From Treponema sp. (GTDB taxonomy: Bacteria; Spirochaetota; Spirochaetia; Treponematales; Breznakiellaceae): 64,000 nt of DNA. Numbering within the stretch: position 1 is the stretch's first letter; each line of letters starts with the position of its first letter. The DNA lies in contig WRKT01000005.1 of NCBI GenBank assembly GCA_009777995.1, positions 62,001 to 126,000 on the forward strand. The letters run 5' to 3'. The notes beneath the pieces are model-generated. The model was not told where the DNA came from. It made no database searches and saw nothing but the letters and a program-made list of their open reading frames with translations. This document shows, one piece after another, positions 26,770 to 35,424 of the stretch. Made by a program: the position numbers and the translations under genes.

Positions 26770-27775
26770 TGCTCTCATCTTCCTTTTGCGCCGGGTTTAG
26801 TTTCGTAAGCTCTTTGACAGCCTTATCGAAGTCGCTTTCAATCTGTTTCATTTCTTTTTCTCTATATATCTCATATTCTTTTTCTGCTTTTTCAATAGCT
26901 TCTTTGTGAGAAATCCGCCCTCTTCCGGTCAAAATATCTCTGTTCAACATTTTTAATTGCCTGTCTAAAAAATCTTTCCATTCTTTCATGGTCATCGCAT
27001 TTTTTTCAATTGCCTGTAATTCCGCATATCCAAGAAAACCTTCTGTTAGTAGATTTAGTTTTTGAAGCTCTATTTCTGAAAGATAATTCTTTGCAATTTT
27101 AACATCATCTTTGGTTATATAATTTCCCTTAAAATTAGTCATGCCGATCATCGGTTTTTCACTATCTGAACGGTTATAGATTACTTCGGCTGCTGTCTGT
27201 TGGTGTACAGCATAGTGCATTTTGTTTTGGACTGTGGCAAAAAACTCCTGTGTAAGATCGGATTTTGGGTCATAATCAATGCTTGTGGCATAAATGTCAG
27301 TAACTTGCTGCCAAAGGTTCCTTTCTGAGGAGCGAATATCGCGAATACGCTGGAGTAGTTCGCGGAAATAACGGTTTCCGCCCTGCATTAAGCGCTCATC
27401 GTCCAGGGTAAAACCTTTCTGGATATATTCATGAAGACGCTTGGTTGCCCATTGCCGGAATTGTGTACCTCGCAAGGATTTAACCCTATACCCGACTGAG
27501 ATAATCACATCAAGGTTAAAATAGTCTACTTGATAGGTTTTTCCATCTGAGGCAGTTGTTGCAAAATTTGCAACAACTGAGCTGCGTTCAAGTTCCTTTT
27601 CATCAAAAATGTTCTTTATATGCCGTGATACAGTAGATTTATCCCGCTCGAAAAGAGCAGCCATTTGGTCAAGGGTTAGCCATACGGTTTCTTCATGAAA
27701 ACGGACTTCTACGGTTATTTTTTCATCGTCTGTTTTGAAAATAATGATATTGTTTTTATTCTTCGATTTGCTCAT
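26762..27775 (-). CDS. rhuM: RhuM family protein
   Basis: A 337-residue protein with the RhuM signature: an N-terminal beta segment and HTH (VRFHEETVWLTLDQMAALFERDKSTV is the family start; cut for space), SVVANFATTA, NLDVIISVGYRVKS and GTQFRQWATKRLHEYI. RhuM was named from a Salmonella pathogenicity island, but most relatives sit in defence and prophage regions, often inside type I restriction operons as here. It overlaps hsdS by 4 bp and hsdR by 8 bp, so its dose is tied to them. It probably binds DNA; its role in restriction is not known. Confidence 0.88.
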   Translation of the reverse strand: MSKSKNKNNIIIFKTDDEKITVEVRFHEETVWLTLDQMAALFERDKSTVSRHIKNIFDEKELERSSVVANFATTASDGKTYQVDYFNLDVIISVGYRVKSLRGTQFRQWATKRLHEYIQKGFTLDDERLMQGGNRYFRELLQRIRDIRSSERNLWQQVTDIYATSIDYDPKSDLTQEFFATVQNKMHYAVHQQTAAEVIYNRSDSEKPMIGMTNFKGNYITKDDVKIAKNYLSEIELQKLNLLTEGFLGYAELQAIEKNAMTMKEWKDFLDRQLKMLNRDILTGRGRISHKEAIEKAEKEYEIYREKEMKQIESDFDKAVKELTKLNPAQKEDESNA

Positions 27776-28896
27776 GACGGCTTTTCCTCGCCTATGAGCC
27801 GTATTCTACCGCTCAACAGTTCGTTCATCATTCCTTGTTTGATGTGTTTGAGTTTAGTCATCTTCACTGTCAGTGCATCAATTTCCGCATCCATGTCAGA
27901 GAGGATGGATGCGATGGCTGTTTGTTCGGGGAGTGATGGAAGCAAAAGTTCAACATTTCTTATTTGTGGAACTGTCAACTGTGGTACACCTGTACTTTCT
28001 TGAGGAAATTGAACACAACAGTTAAAAAAATATGTTGTGAACTTACTATTTACATTACTGTTTGCTTTTGGCGTTAGTACAAGTAGCCGTACAATAGCGT
28101 CAAAATCAATTTCTCTATACATTGCTACACCGATATCACCTCGCCCTGTTATTGTAATAGAGTCACCTTTATATCTTGGCATCGAAGTATACCCATATAA
28201 ACCATCATTTTGCAAAGCATTAGCATATATGGGATATGTATGAGTATTAGTATGTACATGTGAGAAGTATTCTTTCGCTACATCTCCACCAGCATATAAA
28301 TTAAATTCTGTTCCAATATCTGTAACCATCCAATCCCCATTAAACCCCGGCAAACGCTGCTTACCTGTCAACAATTCCTGCATTGCCCCCTGCTTGATGC
28401 TGCGTTTCTTAGCGATAAGTTTTTCCAGTGCGGTGATAAGCTCGTCTGTGTCGGAGAGTACGGCAGCTACTCGGCGTTGTTCGGAGAGAGGTGGGAGAAT
28501 TAATTCAACATTACGAATTTGTGGAACAGTTAACTGTGGCACACCTGTACTTTCCATTGGAAAATTAACACATCTTTCGATAAGATATGTCGTAAAACGA
28601 CTGTCTGCTTTTCCATTTGGCTTAGGTGTAAGTACAAGTAGTCTTACAATTGCATCGAAGTCAGTGTCTCGATAAATTGGAACACCAACATCGCCACGCC
28701 CAGTAATTGTTATGGAATCACCATTGTATTTTGGATTGGAAGTAAACCCGTATAACCCATTTCTTTGTAAAGCGTTAGCATAAATTGGGTACCTGAATAT
28801 ATTTGTTCTCGTTTCAGAAAAATGTTCTCTATCTACATCACCGCCAGCAAACAAATCAAATTCTGTGCCGATTGTTGTTTCTTCCCACTTCACCAT
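27772..28896 (-). CDS. hsdS: Type I restriction specificity subunit with two near-identical target domains
   Basis: HsdS determines the DNA sequence that is methylated and cut. Its 374 residues hold two target-recognition domains (about 5-140 and 190-325) separated and followed by conserved helical spacers (LSDTDELITALEKLI and LSDMDAEIDALTVKM). The two domains are unusually alike: GTEF.L.AGGDV, YPIYANALQ..GLYG, GDSITITGRGD.GV, DFDAIVRLLVLTPK and ESTGVPQLTVPQIRNVEL occur in both. Each domain normally reads a different half-site, so this enzyme should read two equal or nearly equal half-sites. The start overlaps hsdM by 7 bp. Confidence 0.92.
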   Translation of the reverse strand: MVKWEETTIGTEFDLFAGGDVDREHFSETRTNIFRYPIYANALQRNGLYGFTSNPKYNGDSITITGRGDVGVPIYRDTDFDAIVRLLVLTPKPNGKADSRFTTYLIERCVNFPMESTGVPQLTVPQIRNVELILPPLSEQRRVAAVLSDTDELITALEKLIAKKRSIKQGAMQELLTGKQRLPGFNGDWMVTDIGTEFNLYAGGDVAKEYFSHVHTNTHTYPIYANALQNDGLYGYTSMPRYKGDSITITGRGDIGVAMYREIDFDAIVRLLVLTPKANSNVNSKFTTYFFNCCVQFPQESTGVPQLTVPQIRNVELLLPSLPEQTAIASILSDMDAEIDALTVKMTKLKHIKQGMMNELLSGRIRLIGEEKPS

Positions 28897-31337
28897 ACAA
28901 ACCCCATAGTTTCCAGGTGTGATTTAACTTTGCCCTCCAGTTCCGCAACTTTACTTTCCAGCACAGGCAAGGGTTCCTCATAACGATCGTTAAGTTCTGA
29001 CACTCTGTCGGTAATCCAATGATGCACTGCTATATAAAGCTCATAAATACCGCTTGTAATTGCACTGTACCATTTTCTTTCAAGCAGTAGTTCAAGACAT
29101 TCTGCATCAGTCAACTTTGCATATTTATCATGTGCATTTTTATCAAGAGCATCACGAAGGTCTTTTAAAGCTTTTGTTCCTTCATCAACTTTTAGGACTA
29201 AATCAGCCATATTCTGTAAAATCATCTTGTCATCTGATTCAAGAGTTTTATCTTTCAGTTTTCTCTTTAGCTCATTTTTATCAAGACTGCCATTTTCCTT
29301 CAACACCTCATTAATAATCGAATATTCTTCTGCATTTTCTATAATTTCTTCCAATTCAATTTCTACCGCTGTTATAACAGTTTCAGTATCATCAATTATT
29401 CTTTTTTCATCAGAAAAGAACATATCTATTACAAGAGCTTTGGGAACAAGTTTACCTTGCCAGTCTATAATCTTGGTTTTGGTTTCTTTTGTACCATCTT
29501 TTTTCTTCTTTTCACTGGTTTTGGTTATATTTTCTGTATCACGAATAGCTTTATATCCTTCTTCTACAAGTAGATAAACATCGTCAGCCATAACAGTATT
29601 CCAGTAAGAGAGCAGTACTTCATAAGCATCGTATTTATCTACAAGCATTATAGCTTTGAACTCATCTATAATTACATCAGCAATTTCAAAAATAAGCTGT
29701 TTAGGCTTGGTTGAACTGTTTATACCCTTAAGTTTCTTGTCAACCTTCGTTTTCCATCTTTCAAAGGCGGATTCTACATTGTCAGCATAAGAGGAAAATT
29801 CTTTATCACTGTTAATGGTATCCCGCACTTTATCTTCGCTTACGGCAAGGGAATTAAATCCTTTACGAGAGGACTTAAACAATTTTTTTTGCAAATCAGG
29901 GAAAGCTTCCCAAAAGAGGGATAGACTATCCACATCCACACTTGGAATACCGCCTTTTAAATGTCCTTCGATACTCTGTAAATCTTCTATTTCACCGCTG
30001 TCTATATAACGAGGTATATTAAGGTTATAGTCGTTTTTTTCTTTAATATCCTTATTGGTTGCAAAATGTGAATACTTATGCAATTCAAGCTGTGAATTGA
30101 AAACAGAAACTATTTTATATATGTCCCGCTCACGAAGGCGGTTCTTGTTACCGTCTTTAATATAATCCCTGCTTGCATCGAGTATAAAGATGCCATCACG
30201 CTCTTTAGCATTTTCTTTATCTATAACAATAATGCAGGCAGGTATGCCTGTACCAAAAAATAAATTTGGAGGTAAACCAATTATGCCTTTGATTAAGCCC
30301 TGATCGATAATAGTACGTCGAATGGCTGCTTCTGCGTTGCCGCGAAAGAGAACACCGTGAGGAAGAATAACCGCTGCTTTTCCGTTACGCTTAAGCGATT
30401 TTATCACATGTAGAAGCCAGGAAAAGTCACCATTTTTTTGCGGCGGACGATCCCCATATCCATCAAAGCGTCCGTATTCTTTTAGGCCGTGAGTCCAGTT
30501 CTTATCGGAAAAGGGCGGATTTACTACGATAAAATCGAACTGCCGCAGCGTATCATCATCATTTTGATTAAAAAACTGAGGATCAGAAAAAGTACTGTAA
30601 CCGCCTTTTATTTCGGCAGTAGCTCTATTATGCAGAACGAGATTCATGCGGGCAAGCCCTGCTGTGGTTCCTTCTTTTTCCTGCCCATATATTGCAACAT
30701 CAAAAGGAGCTGCTTCTGCAGCTCGAATAAGAAGCGAACCCGAACCGCAGGCCGGGTCATATAGGGTTATATCATTATTAGCTTTGCTTTTTACCATATC
30801 TATGCCTACAACATGGGCAAGGATGCGCGACACTTCTGCCGGAGTATAGAATTGACCCTTGCTTTTACCGCTTTCTGTAGCAAAGTTTCGCATAAGATAT
30901 TCATATGCATCACCAATGATGTCGTCTCCATCAGCACGATTTCGGCTAAAATCAGGCATCTTATCTCGAAAAATACTGAGCAGCTCGCCCAGTTTATCAA
31001 CCATTTCCTGCCCTCTGCCAAGTTTACTTTCATCATTGAAGTGAGCATTATTTATTACACCATGAAGATCATTATTTGCTTCGGCAAGCTTACCAATAAT
31101 TTTATCCATCTTCTCACCGATATTCTTATCACCTATAAGTGCAAGCATATCGTCAAAGCTGCCGCCTTTGGGTACTTCTATATCACCGTAAGCTACGCCT
31201 TTAAATTTGTCAGAAACATACTTAACGAAAAGAAGAGTTAATATGTAGTCTTTATACTGAGAGCTGTCCATGCCCCCGCGCAAGCTGTCACAACTTGCCC
31301 AAAGGCTACTGTATAATTCACTCTTTTTTACTGCCAT
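28890..31337 (-). CDS. hsdM: Type I restriction-modification methyltransferase subunit
   Basis: An N6-adenine DNA methylase of 815 residues. The N-terminal helical HsdM domain leads to the AdoMet site (LYDPACGSGSLLIRA near residue 195) and the catalytic motif FIVVNPPFSDKNW near residue 280. The FYTPAEVSRILAHVVG segment is typical. The C-terminal third (from about 520) is rich in Lys/Glu helices and longer than in classical HsdM, but belongs to the large-HsdM subgroup. It is the first gene of the operon, with a TATAAT-like box and an inverted repeat just upstream. Confidence 0.94.
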   Translation of the reverse strand: MAVKKSELYSSLWASCDSLRGGMDSSQYKDYILTLLFVKYVSDKFKGVAYGDIEVPKGGSFDDMLALIGDKNIGEKMDKIIGKLAEANNDLHGVINNAHFNDESKLGRGQEMVDKLGELLSIFRDKMPDFSRNRADGDDIIGDAYEYLMRNFATESGKSKGQFYTPAEVSRILAHVVGIDMVKSKANNDITLYDPACGSGSLLIRAAEAAPFDVAIYGQEKEGTTAGLARMNLVLHNRATAEIKGGYSTFSDPQFFNQNDDDTLRQFDFIVVNPPFSDKNWTHGLKEYGRFDGYGDRPPQKNGDFSWLLHVIKSLKRNGKAAVILPHGVLFRGNAEAAIRRTIIDQGLIKGIIGLPPNLFFGTGIPACIIVIDKENAKERDGIFILDASRDYIKDGNKNRLRERDIYKIVSVFNSQLELHKYSHFATNKDIKEKNDYNLNIPRYIDSGEIEDLQSIEGHLKGGIPSVDVDSLSLFWEAFPDLQKKLFKSSRKGFNSLAVSEDKVRDTINSDKEFSSYADNVESAFERWKTKVDKKLKGINSSTKPKQLIFEIADVIIDEFKAIMLVDKYDAYEVLLSYWNTVMADDVYLLVEEGYKAIRDTENITKTSEKKKKDGTKETKTKIIDWQGKLVPKALVIDMFFSDEKRIIDDTETVITAVEIELEEIIENAEEYSIINEVLKENGSLDKNELKRKLKDKTLESDDKMILQNMADLVLKVDEGTKALKDLRDALDKNAHDKYAKLTDAECLELLLERKWYSAITSGIYELYIAVHHWITDRVSELNDRYEEPLPVLESKVAELEGKVKSHLETMGFVW

Positions 31338-31354
31338 AAGCCAATTTACTCCAA

Positions 31355-31391
31355 ATTATACTACAAGTAAACCACAGACCTAGTGGTTAAC
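31355..31391 (-). promoter_or_regulatory. hsdM -10 box and overlapping operator-like inverted repeat
   Basis: On the minus strand TATAAT lies at 31360-31355, 18 bp before the hsdM ATG. Just upstream, over the expected -35 region, 9-bp arms GTAAACCAC and GTGGTTAAC (31367-31375 and 31383-31391, one mismatch, 7-bp centre) form a dyad. A repressor bound there would block hsdM transcription. Confidence 0.5.
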
Positions 31392-31416
31392 AGCCACTTG
31401 TTCTGCCACAACACCC

Positions 31417-32121
31417 CTACCTACCCCGCTCCTCCCTCCTCACCTCTGCCATAATGCGCCCGTAGGCGCGCTTGAACCGCTCGGACTCCCTCTTATTCCG
31501 CAGATAGACAGGTGCAATACGCCCACCCTTATCCAGCGCACTACACGCAACCTGTAAAACCTTCATGAAGTATTTATTAGTCTTTCGTCCAAGCTTTTTA
31601 CTTACGATGATGGCTCTCTTGCCTTCTATATAGACTACACTGCCTTTAATCTCGATAAAGGGAATATCATCAGCTTCAACTGTGCTGCCGCCCTTCGTGA
31701 AATCCACAAATTCCCGATGAGACATATTCTTTAGATTTGCGAAGACTTCTTCTTTTTCCCTTACAGCGAGTGCACGTTCTAAAAGGGTAAGCTTTGTTGG
31801 GCCATCTTTATCACTAAAACCTATCTGTTCAAGTTCATCTCTGTACTTGATATATGCCTCACCAATGCTAAGCCAATTGTAGATACTGCTGTGATCCATC
31901 TCGGTTTCTTCACTTAACCGGTTAATATATGTGGTGATGTTTCGGCAATTCAACTTCATGAAAAGCCTTTCGGATTTTATCCTGGCAAGCCCAAGGCCCA
32001 TGGTAAGTATCGAAAGACGTATGCCCATAATGGTATCGCGTATGCCTTGATCAATTTCAACAGGATCATCGGACTTGATATAATCAAGGAAAATGGTATT
32101 TTCGCCAGTTAGGTTGCTCAT
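31417..32121 (-). CDS. Hypothetical protein, possible DNA-binding regulator
   Basis: A 234-residue soluble protein that I do not recognise with certainty. Residues 40-110 look like a helical DNA-binding region (GLGLARIKSERLFMKL, then INRLSEETEMDHSSIYNWLSIG, which reads like a helix-turn-helix). The C-terminal part (150-234) has a short beta segment and a strongly basic end (RNKRESERFKRAYGR, VRREERGR). It stops 26 bp before the dyad upstream of hsdM and is transcribed toward it, so it is a candidate controller of the restriction operon. That link is inference from position. Confidence 0.5.
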   Translation of the reverse strand: MSNLTGENTIFLDYIKSDDPVEIDQGIRDTIMGIRLSILTMGLGLARIKSERLFMKLNCRNITTYINRLSEETEMDHSSIYNWLSIGEAYIKYRDELEQIGFSDKDGPTKLTLLERALAVREKEEVFANLKNMSHREFVDFTKGGSTVEADDIPFIEIKGSVVYIEGKRAIIVSKKLGRKTNKYFMKVLQVACSALDKGGRIAPVYLRNKRESERFKRAYGRIMAEVRREERGR

Positions 32122-32193
32122 AAAGACATTATATCATCTAAATTTAGAGAAATTCAAGAAAATAATACTATCATGTGTATGATTATTCATACT

Positions 32194-32219
32194 TTTTACT
32201 CTAAACGTTTAGAGTAAAA
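32194..32219. promoter_or_regulatory. Perfect 26-bp palindrome
   Basis: TTTTACTCTAAAC is followed at once by its complement GTTTAGAGTAAAA. It lies 72 bp upstream of the gene starting at 32121 and 29 bp beyond the end of the nucleotidyltransferase gene. With no loop it fits a dimeric protein site better than a hairpin, but could act as a terminator. Confidence 0.6.
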
Positions 32220-32248
32220 TGGAGATATTTGATATTTACTATTCTACT

Positions 32249-32569
32249 TTATCCATAAAGTTTGACTCCTTCTCGGGCAATTTTACGCTCGAGGGTTGCC
32301 AATACTTTCATATCATCAAAACGGTTTTGTTTGAGACCCAAAATATCCATAGGCTTTTTTCTTATCGGACTGATTGCCATGCTTATTGCAGTAATGGCAT
32401 CCAGCTCCCTCATTGTCATCTCATCCTTAAAAACCACATATAAATCTACATCAGAATCCTTATTTTGGGTACCGTATGCATAAGAGCCAAAGAGATATAT
32501 AGCTGCCACCGGAACAGTCTCAGTGATTTTTAAAGTAATTTCTTCCAAATTTTGCCTTATATCATCCAT
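32249..32569 (-). CDS. Minimal nucleotidyltransferase (MNT) domain protein
   Basis: A 106-residue protein of the polymerase-beta superfamily. The active-site signature is clear: LFGSYAYGTQNKDSDVDLYVVF near residues 25-46 holds the GS motif and the DxD metal pair, and a third Asp follows in MDILG. MNT proteins usually pair with a HEPN toxin and inactivate it by adding AMP. No HEPN gene is next to it here, so it is an orphan antitoxin or has another partner elsewhere. Confidence 0.82.
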   Translation of the reverse strand: MDDIRQNLEEITLKITETVPVAAIYLFGSYAYGTQNKDSDVDLYVVFKDEMTMRELDAITAISMAISPIRKKPMDILGLKQNRFDDMKVLATLERKIAREGVKLYG

Positions 32570-32704
32570 GCAAGATAATTCTAGACCTATTTAATTGAAA
32601 TTTCAAGTTGAATGAGTTACAGAACTATTCAGTCCGACTTGTCAAGTAAAGTGCAAAGTGTATGAATTTTATAGAGTATGCCGGATTTTATATGATTTTC
32701 TACT

Positions 32705-32710
32705 TATAAT
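32705..32710 (+). promoter_or_regulatory. -10 box placed six bases before a start codon
   Basis: A perfect TATAAT ends six bases before the ATG at 32717. There is no ribosome site and no good -35. A transcript from here would be leaderless, as proposed for the genes at 18141 and 57518. Confidence 0.4.
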
Positions 32711-32716
32711 GATGAA

Positions 32717-33745
32717 ATGAATAAGCAACGATCAATTGCACTGGTACTATACGGGGAAACGGGTTCTTCCAGAGATGCACTGACAGATGAAAAATATAAA
32801 AAGTTGGCTGAGGCGTTAATCGAGGCAGGCTTTACCGTAGAAACTGTACTCTACCACGATGCGGTAGCAGATGAACTGGAAGATAAACTAGCAGAGTTTT
32901 CCGCAGTGCTTGTATGGGTAAACCCCATTGAGAAGGGGAATAATAGAGCGCGTTTGGATGGGCTGCTTGTGAATATTTCAGAGAAGGGTGTGTTTGTTTC
33001 TACTCATCCCGATACAATACTAAAAATAGGGACAAAAAAGGTTCTATATACAAGTCGAGATATGGACTGGGGTGGGGATACCGAGATGTATACCGATTTC
33101 TCTGATTTCGAAAAACGGTTTCTTGTATCTCTAAACAGTTCTAGTATACGGGTACTAAAGCAATACCGGGGCGAAAGCGGTAACGGGGTTTACAAGGTCC
33201 GACTTGCAGATTCAGCAGGAGAAAAACTCAAGGTTACTCATGCTCCTTCTCCACATGATGAGCAGATTTTATCCAAAGGGGAGTTCTTGGAAAAGTTTAG
33301 TCCCTACTTTAATAATGACGGACTACTCATAAACCAGAAGTGGGCAGATGGTCTAATTAACGTGGTGGTTCGCTGTTATCTTACCGGAACCAAGGTTTCC
33401 GGGTTTGGGTATCAGGAGTCCAATGCTCTTTGTCCCGTTTCAAGAGATCCTGATTCCAAGGTTAGGCCGACCAGCGGCAGGTTTTACTTCAGCGAGCATT
33501 GCGGCTTATTTCAGGATTTGCGTGAAATAATGGAAAACAAATGGATTCCCCAATTGCAAGAAATCCATTCCTTAACCGATGAGCGCATGCCCCTCTTATG
33601 GGACATAGACCTTTTCATTAATGAGGTAAACTCAAAAAACACTGAAAGTAAGTATACTCTCTGCGAAATTAACGTGAGTTGCGTATCACCCTTTCCTCCA
33701 AGCTGCATTACCCATTTGGTTGCAGCGTTACTGTCTTGCATTTAG
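32717..33745 (+). CDS. Cj0069 family / ATP-grasp-like protein
   Basis: A 342-residue soluble protein. The N-terminus (ALVLYGETGSSRDAL) and the C-terminal WDIDLFINEV and LCEINVSCVSPFPPSCI resemble proteins annotated as the Cj0069 family, which have an ATP-grasp-like fold; GNGVYKVRL in the middle and the acidic metal-binding ends (D-x-D, E-x-N) are consistent with that. ATP-grasp enzymes join a carboxylate to an amine or thiol, but no substrate can be given. It stands alone on the plus strand. Family assignment is from memory and moderate. Confidence 0.5.
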   Translation: MNKQRSIALVLYGETGSSRDALTDEKYKKLAEALIEAGFTVETVLYHDAVADELEDKLAEFSAVLVWVNPIEKGNNRARLDGLLVNISEKGVFVSTHPDTILKIGTKKVLYTSRDMDWGGDTEMYTDFSDFEKRFLVSLNSSSIRVLKQYRGESGNGVYKVRLADSAGEKLKVTHAPSPHDEQILSKGEFLEKFSPYFNNDGLLINQKWADGLINVVVRCYLTGTKVSGFGYQESNALCPVSRDPDSKVRPTSGRFYFSEHCGLFQDLREIMENKWIPQLQEIHSLTDERMPLLWDIDLFINEVNSKNTESKYTLCEINVSCVSPFPPSCITHLVAALLSCI

Positions 33746-33804
33746 ATGAGCCGCCTATGGAAATAAACAAGAAAAACTGATATTATACACTTAAAGGAGG
33801 GCGT

Positions 33805-33966
33805 ATGGTTATTTTCGGTGGTATTCTTTGGTTCGTCTTTGCACTAATGGTTGGTTTTGGAGCAAGGAACAGAAACCGATCTTTCTTGGGTTACTTTATC
33901 CTCTCGTGTATTTTTTCACCACTCGTAAGTTTCATAATTTTGGTTATTTTAGGACCAAAAAGATAG
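33805..33966 (+). CDS. Small two-helix membrane protein
   Basis: A 53-residue protein with a strong ribosome site (AAAGGAGGG, 4-5 nt before ATG). Two hydrophobic helices (about residues 3-18 and 29-50) flank a basic loop, GARNRNRS, and the C-terminus is PKR. This is the layout of small inner-membrane hairpin proteins. It follows the Cj0069-like gene by 59 bp and may share its transcript. Function unknown. Confidence 0.6.
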   Translation: MVIFGGILWFVFALMVGFGARNRNRSFLGYFILSCIFSPLVSFIILVILGPKR

Positions 33967-33978
33967 CGAACCGCCTTT

Positions 33979-34338
33979 CTATTGTCTTGCGTATGTTCTA
34001 ACTCCCCATCTAAGTGTATCCCCTGAAACAGTAGCAGTTCTTGAATAACCGGATGCTTCTGAAGAAGTTATCGGCCGCCATGTTGCTCCGTTATCAATGC
34101 TAATTTGAGTATAGGTAAGAGTTGCAGTATTGTCGGAATATGTATAGGTTCCTCTTAGTCCCGCACCTCCAATAAAAGTATTCATTCTCCATGTTGAATC
34201 TTCAAAAACAAGAGTAGTGCCCTCAATTGTTACCCATGTGCCTTTGAATGGATTAACTTCAAAAAGATCGCAAGAGATTGCAAACAATACTGTAAAAATA
34301 AGTAACCCGACAATTCCCAAAAATTTGTTCTTTTTCAT
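33979..34338 (-). CDS. Small lipoprotein, lipocalin-like
   Basis: A 119-residue lipoprotein. MKKNKFLGIVGLLIFTVLFAISC is the signal with lipobox AISC (cut at Cys 23). The mature part is beta-rich: FKGTWVTIEGTTLVFEDSTW, LRGTYTYSDNTATLTYTQI and ATVSGDTLRWG, as in short lipocalin-like treponemal lipoproteins. The start four codons inside the open frame is chosen because GGAGG lies five bases before it. It would be anchored in a membrane facing the periplasm or surface. Function unknown. Confidence 0.7.
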   Translation of the reverse strand: MKKNKFLGIVGLLIFTVLFAISCDLFEVNPFKGTWVTIEGTTLVFEDSTWRMNTFIGGAGLRGTYTYSDNTATLTYTQISIDNGATWRPITSSEASGYSRTATVSGDTLRWGVRTYARQ

Positions 34339-34392
34339 AAAAACCTCCAATTTTTATTTTACTATATAAATTATAATACATACATAAGCAAC

Positions 34393-35424
34393 CTACAACC
34401 TTAGGCCGTCGGTGATCCAGCGGATAAAGACTTCGATGCGGCGATTAATGTTGGGAGTAAGGTTCATTCTGTCTGCGAAGAAGCTTGGGAGATAGAATCC
34501 TGCGACGCTGTAGATTAGGAGGCCTTCGGTGACGGGCTCGATGTAAATTAGAGCGGCGAATCTTTCTGTTCGTACTATCGGGATAAAGAAATAACGAACA
34601 TCAATGAAGTTTGTCATGCTATATGTGATGCTGTGAACGTTAACGGTTATGTCTCCGCGGAGGAAGAGGTTCCCTATGTATATTTCTCTTAGACGAAGAT
34701 ACATTGTCTGTGAAGCGGGGAGCCAGGTTGAGGGCGGGGGGTCAGGGATTGCTATTCTGTTCTGGGGGTTATCAATTCTATGGGAATCGGAAAAGATAAA
34801 GATTTCGTTATTGTTAAAATTGGCGGGGTAGTCTTTTATGTTTTCGATTCTTCCGAGTGCGTTGAAGATATCAAGTAAGTCGTACTCTCTGTCTGTATAA
34901 GGTATTACTAACAGTGCTTCAATTAAATGAGAGGGGTCTGCTTCCATAACTCTTTCGATTAAGTTTATATCTAAGTCGGGGTTCGGATAAAGAACGGGGT
35001 ATTCATTTACTGAAAAGGAATGTCTAAGCCCGTTTTCGCTATAGACAAGGGGGAGCCATACACCGGGAAAGTGCGGAAATAAATCATTAAAGGTGCGCAT
35101 TTCAAATGATGGAGCATCAACAATTATTGTAGGAGCAAGAAAATCAAGAGGATCGATAGAATCATGAAGATCGTCTTCAGCAAAATCATCATCAAAATAA
35201 TCGAAATCATCAAAATCGTCAAAGAAATAATCATCGAAATCATCCATTGACAGATCTTCGGACATTGCTGACATTATATCTTCTTGAATGAAGAACTCTT
35301 CGAAGAAGTAAAAGTCATCATCGGGGTCAATATCGAGATCGAGATCAAAATCGCTGTCAGCATACATAGCGCATAACGTTGTGAAGAAAATCAATAAAAG
35401 AATACTGACAGTCTTCATTCTCAT
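34393..35424 (-). CDS. Exported DUF6675-like protein with acidic aromatic segment
   Basis: A 343-residue secreted protein with a signal peptide (about residues 1-22, ending AMYA). Residues 23-90 are extremely acidic and aromatic, made almost only of Asp, Glu, Phe and Tyr (for example DDFDDFDYFDDDF). The rest (95-343) resembles the DUF6675 family known from treponemes, especially VTEGLLIYSVAGFYLP and the closing RIEVFIRWITDGLRL. It overlaps the symporter gene upstream by 4 bp, so it belongs to the sugar operon and may act in the periplasm. Role unknown. Confidence 0.6.
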   Translation of the reverse strand: MRMKTVSILLLIFFTTLCAMYADSDFDLDLDIDPDDDFYFFEEFFIQEDIMSAMSEDLSMDDFDDYFFDDFDDFDYFDDDFAEDDLHDSIDPLDFLAPTIIVDAPSFEMRTFNDLFPHFPGVWLPLVYSENGLRHSFSVNEYPVLYPNPDLDINLIERVMEADPSHLIEALLVIPYTDREYDLLDIFNALGRIENIKDYPANFNNNEIFIFSDSHRIDNPQNRIAIPDPPPSTWLPASQTMYLRLREIYIGNLFLRGDITVNVHSITYSMTNFIDVRYFFIPIVRTERFAALIYIEPVTEGLLIYSVAGFYLPSFFADRMNLTPNINRRIEVFIRWITDGLRL

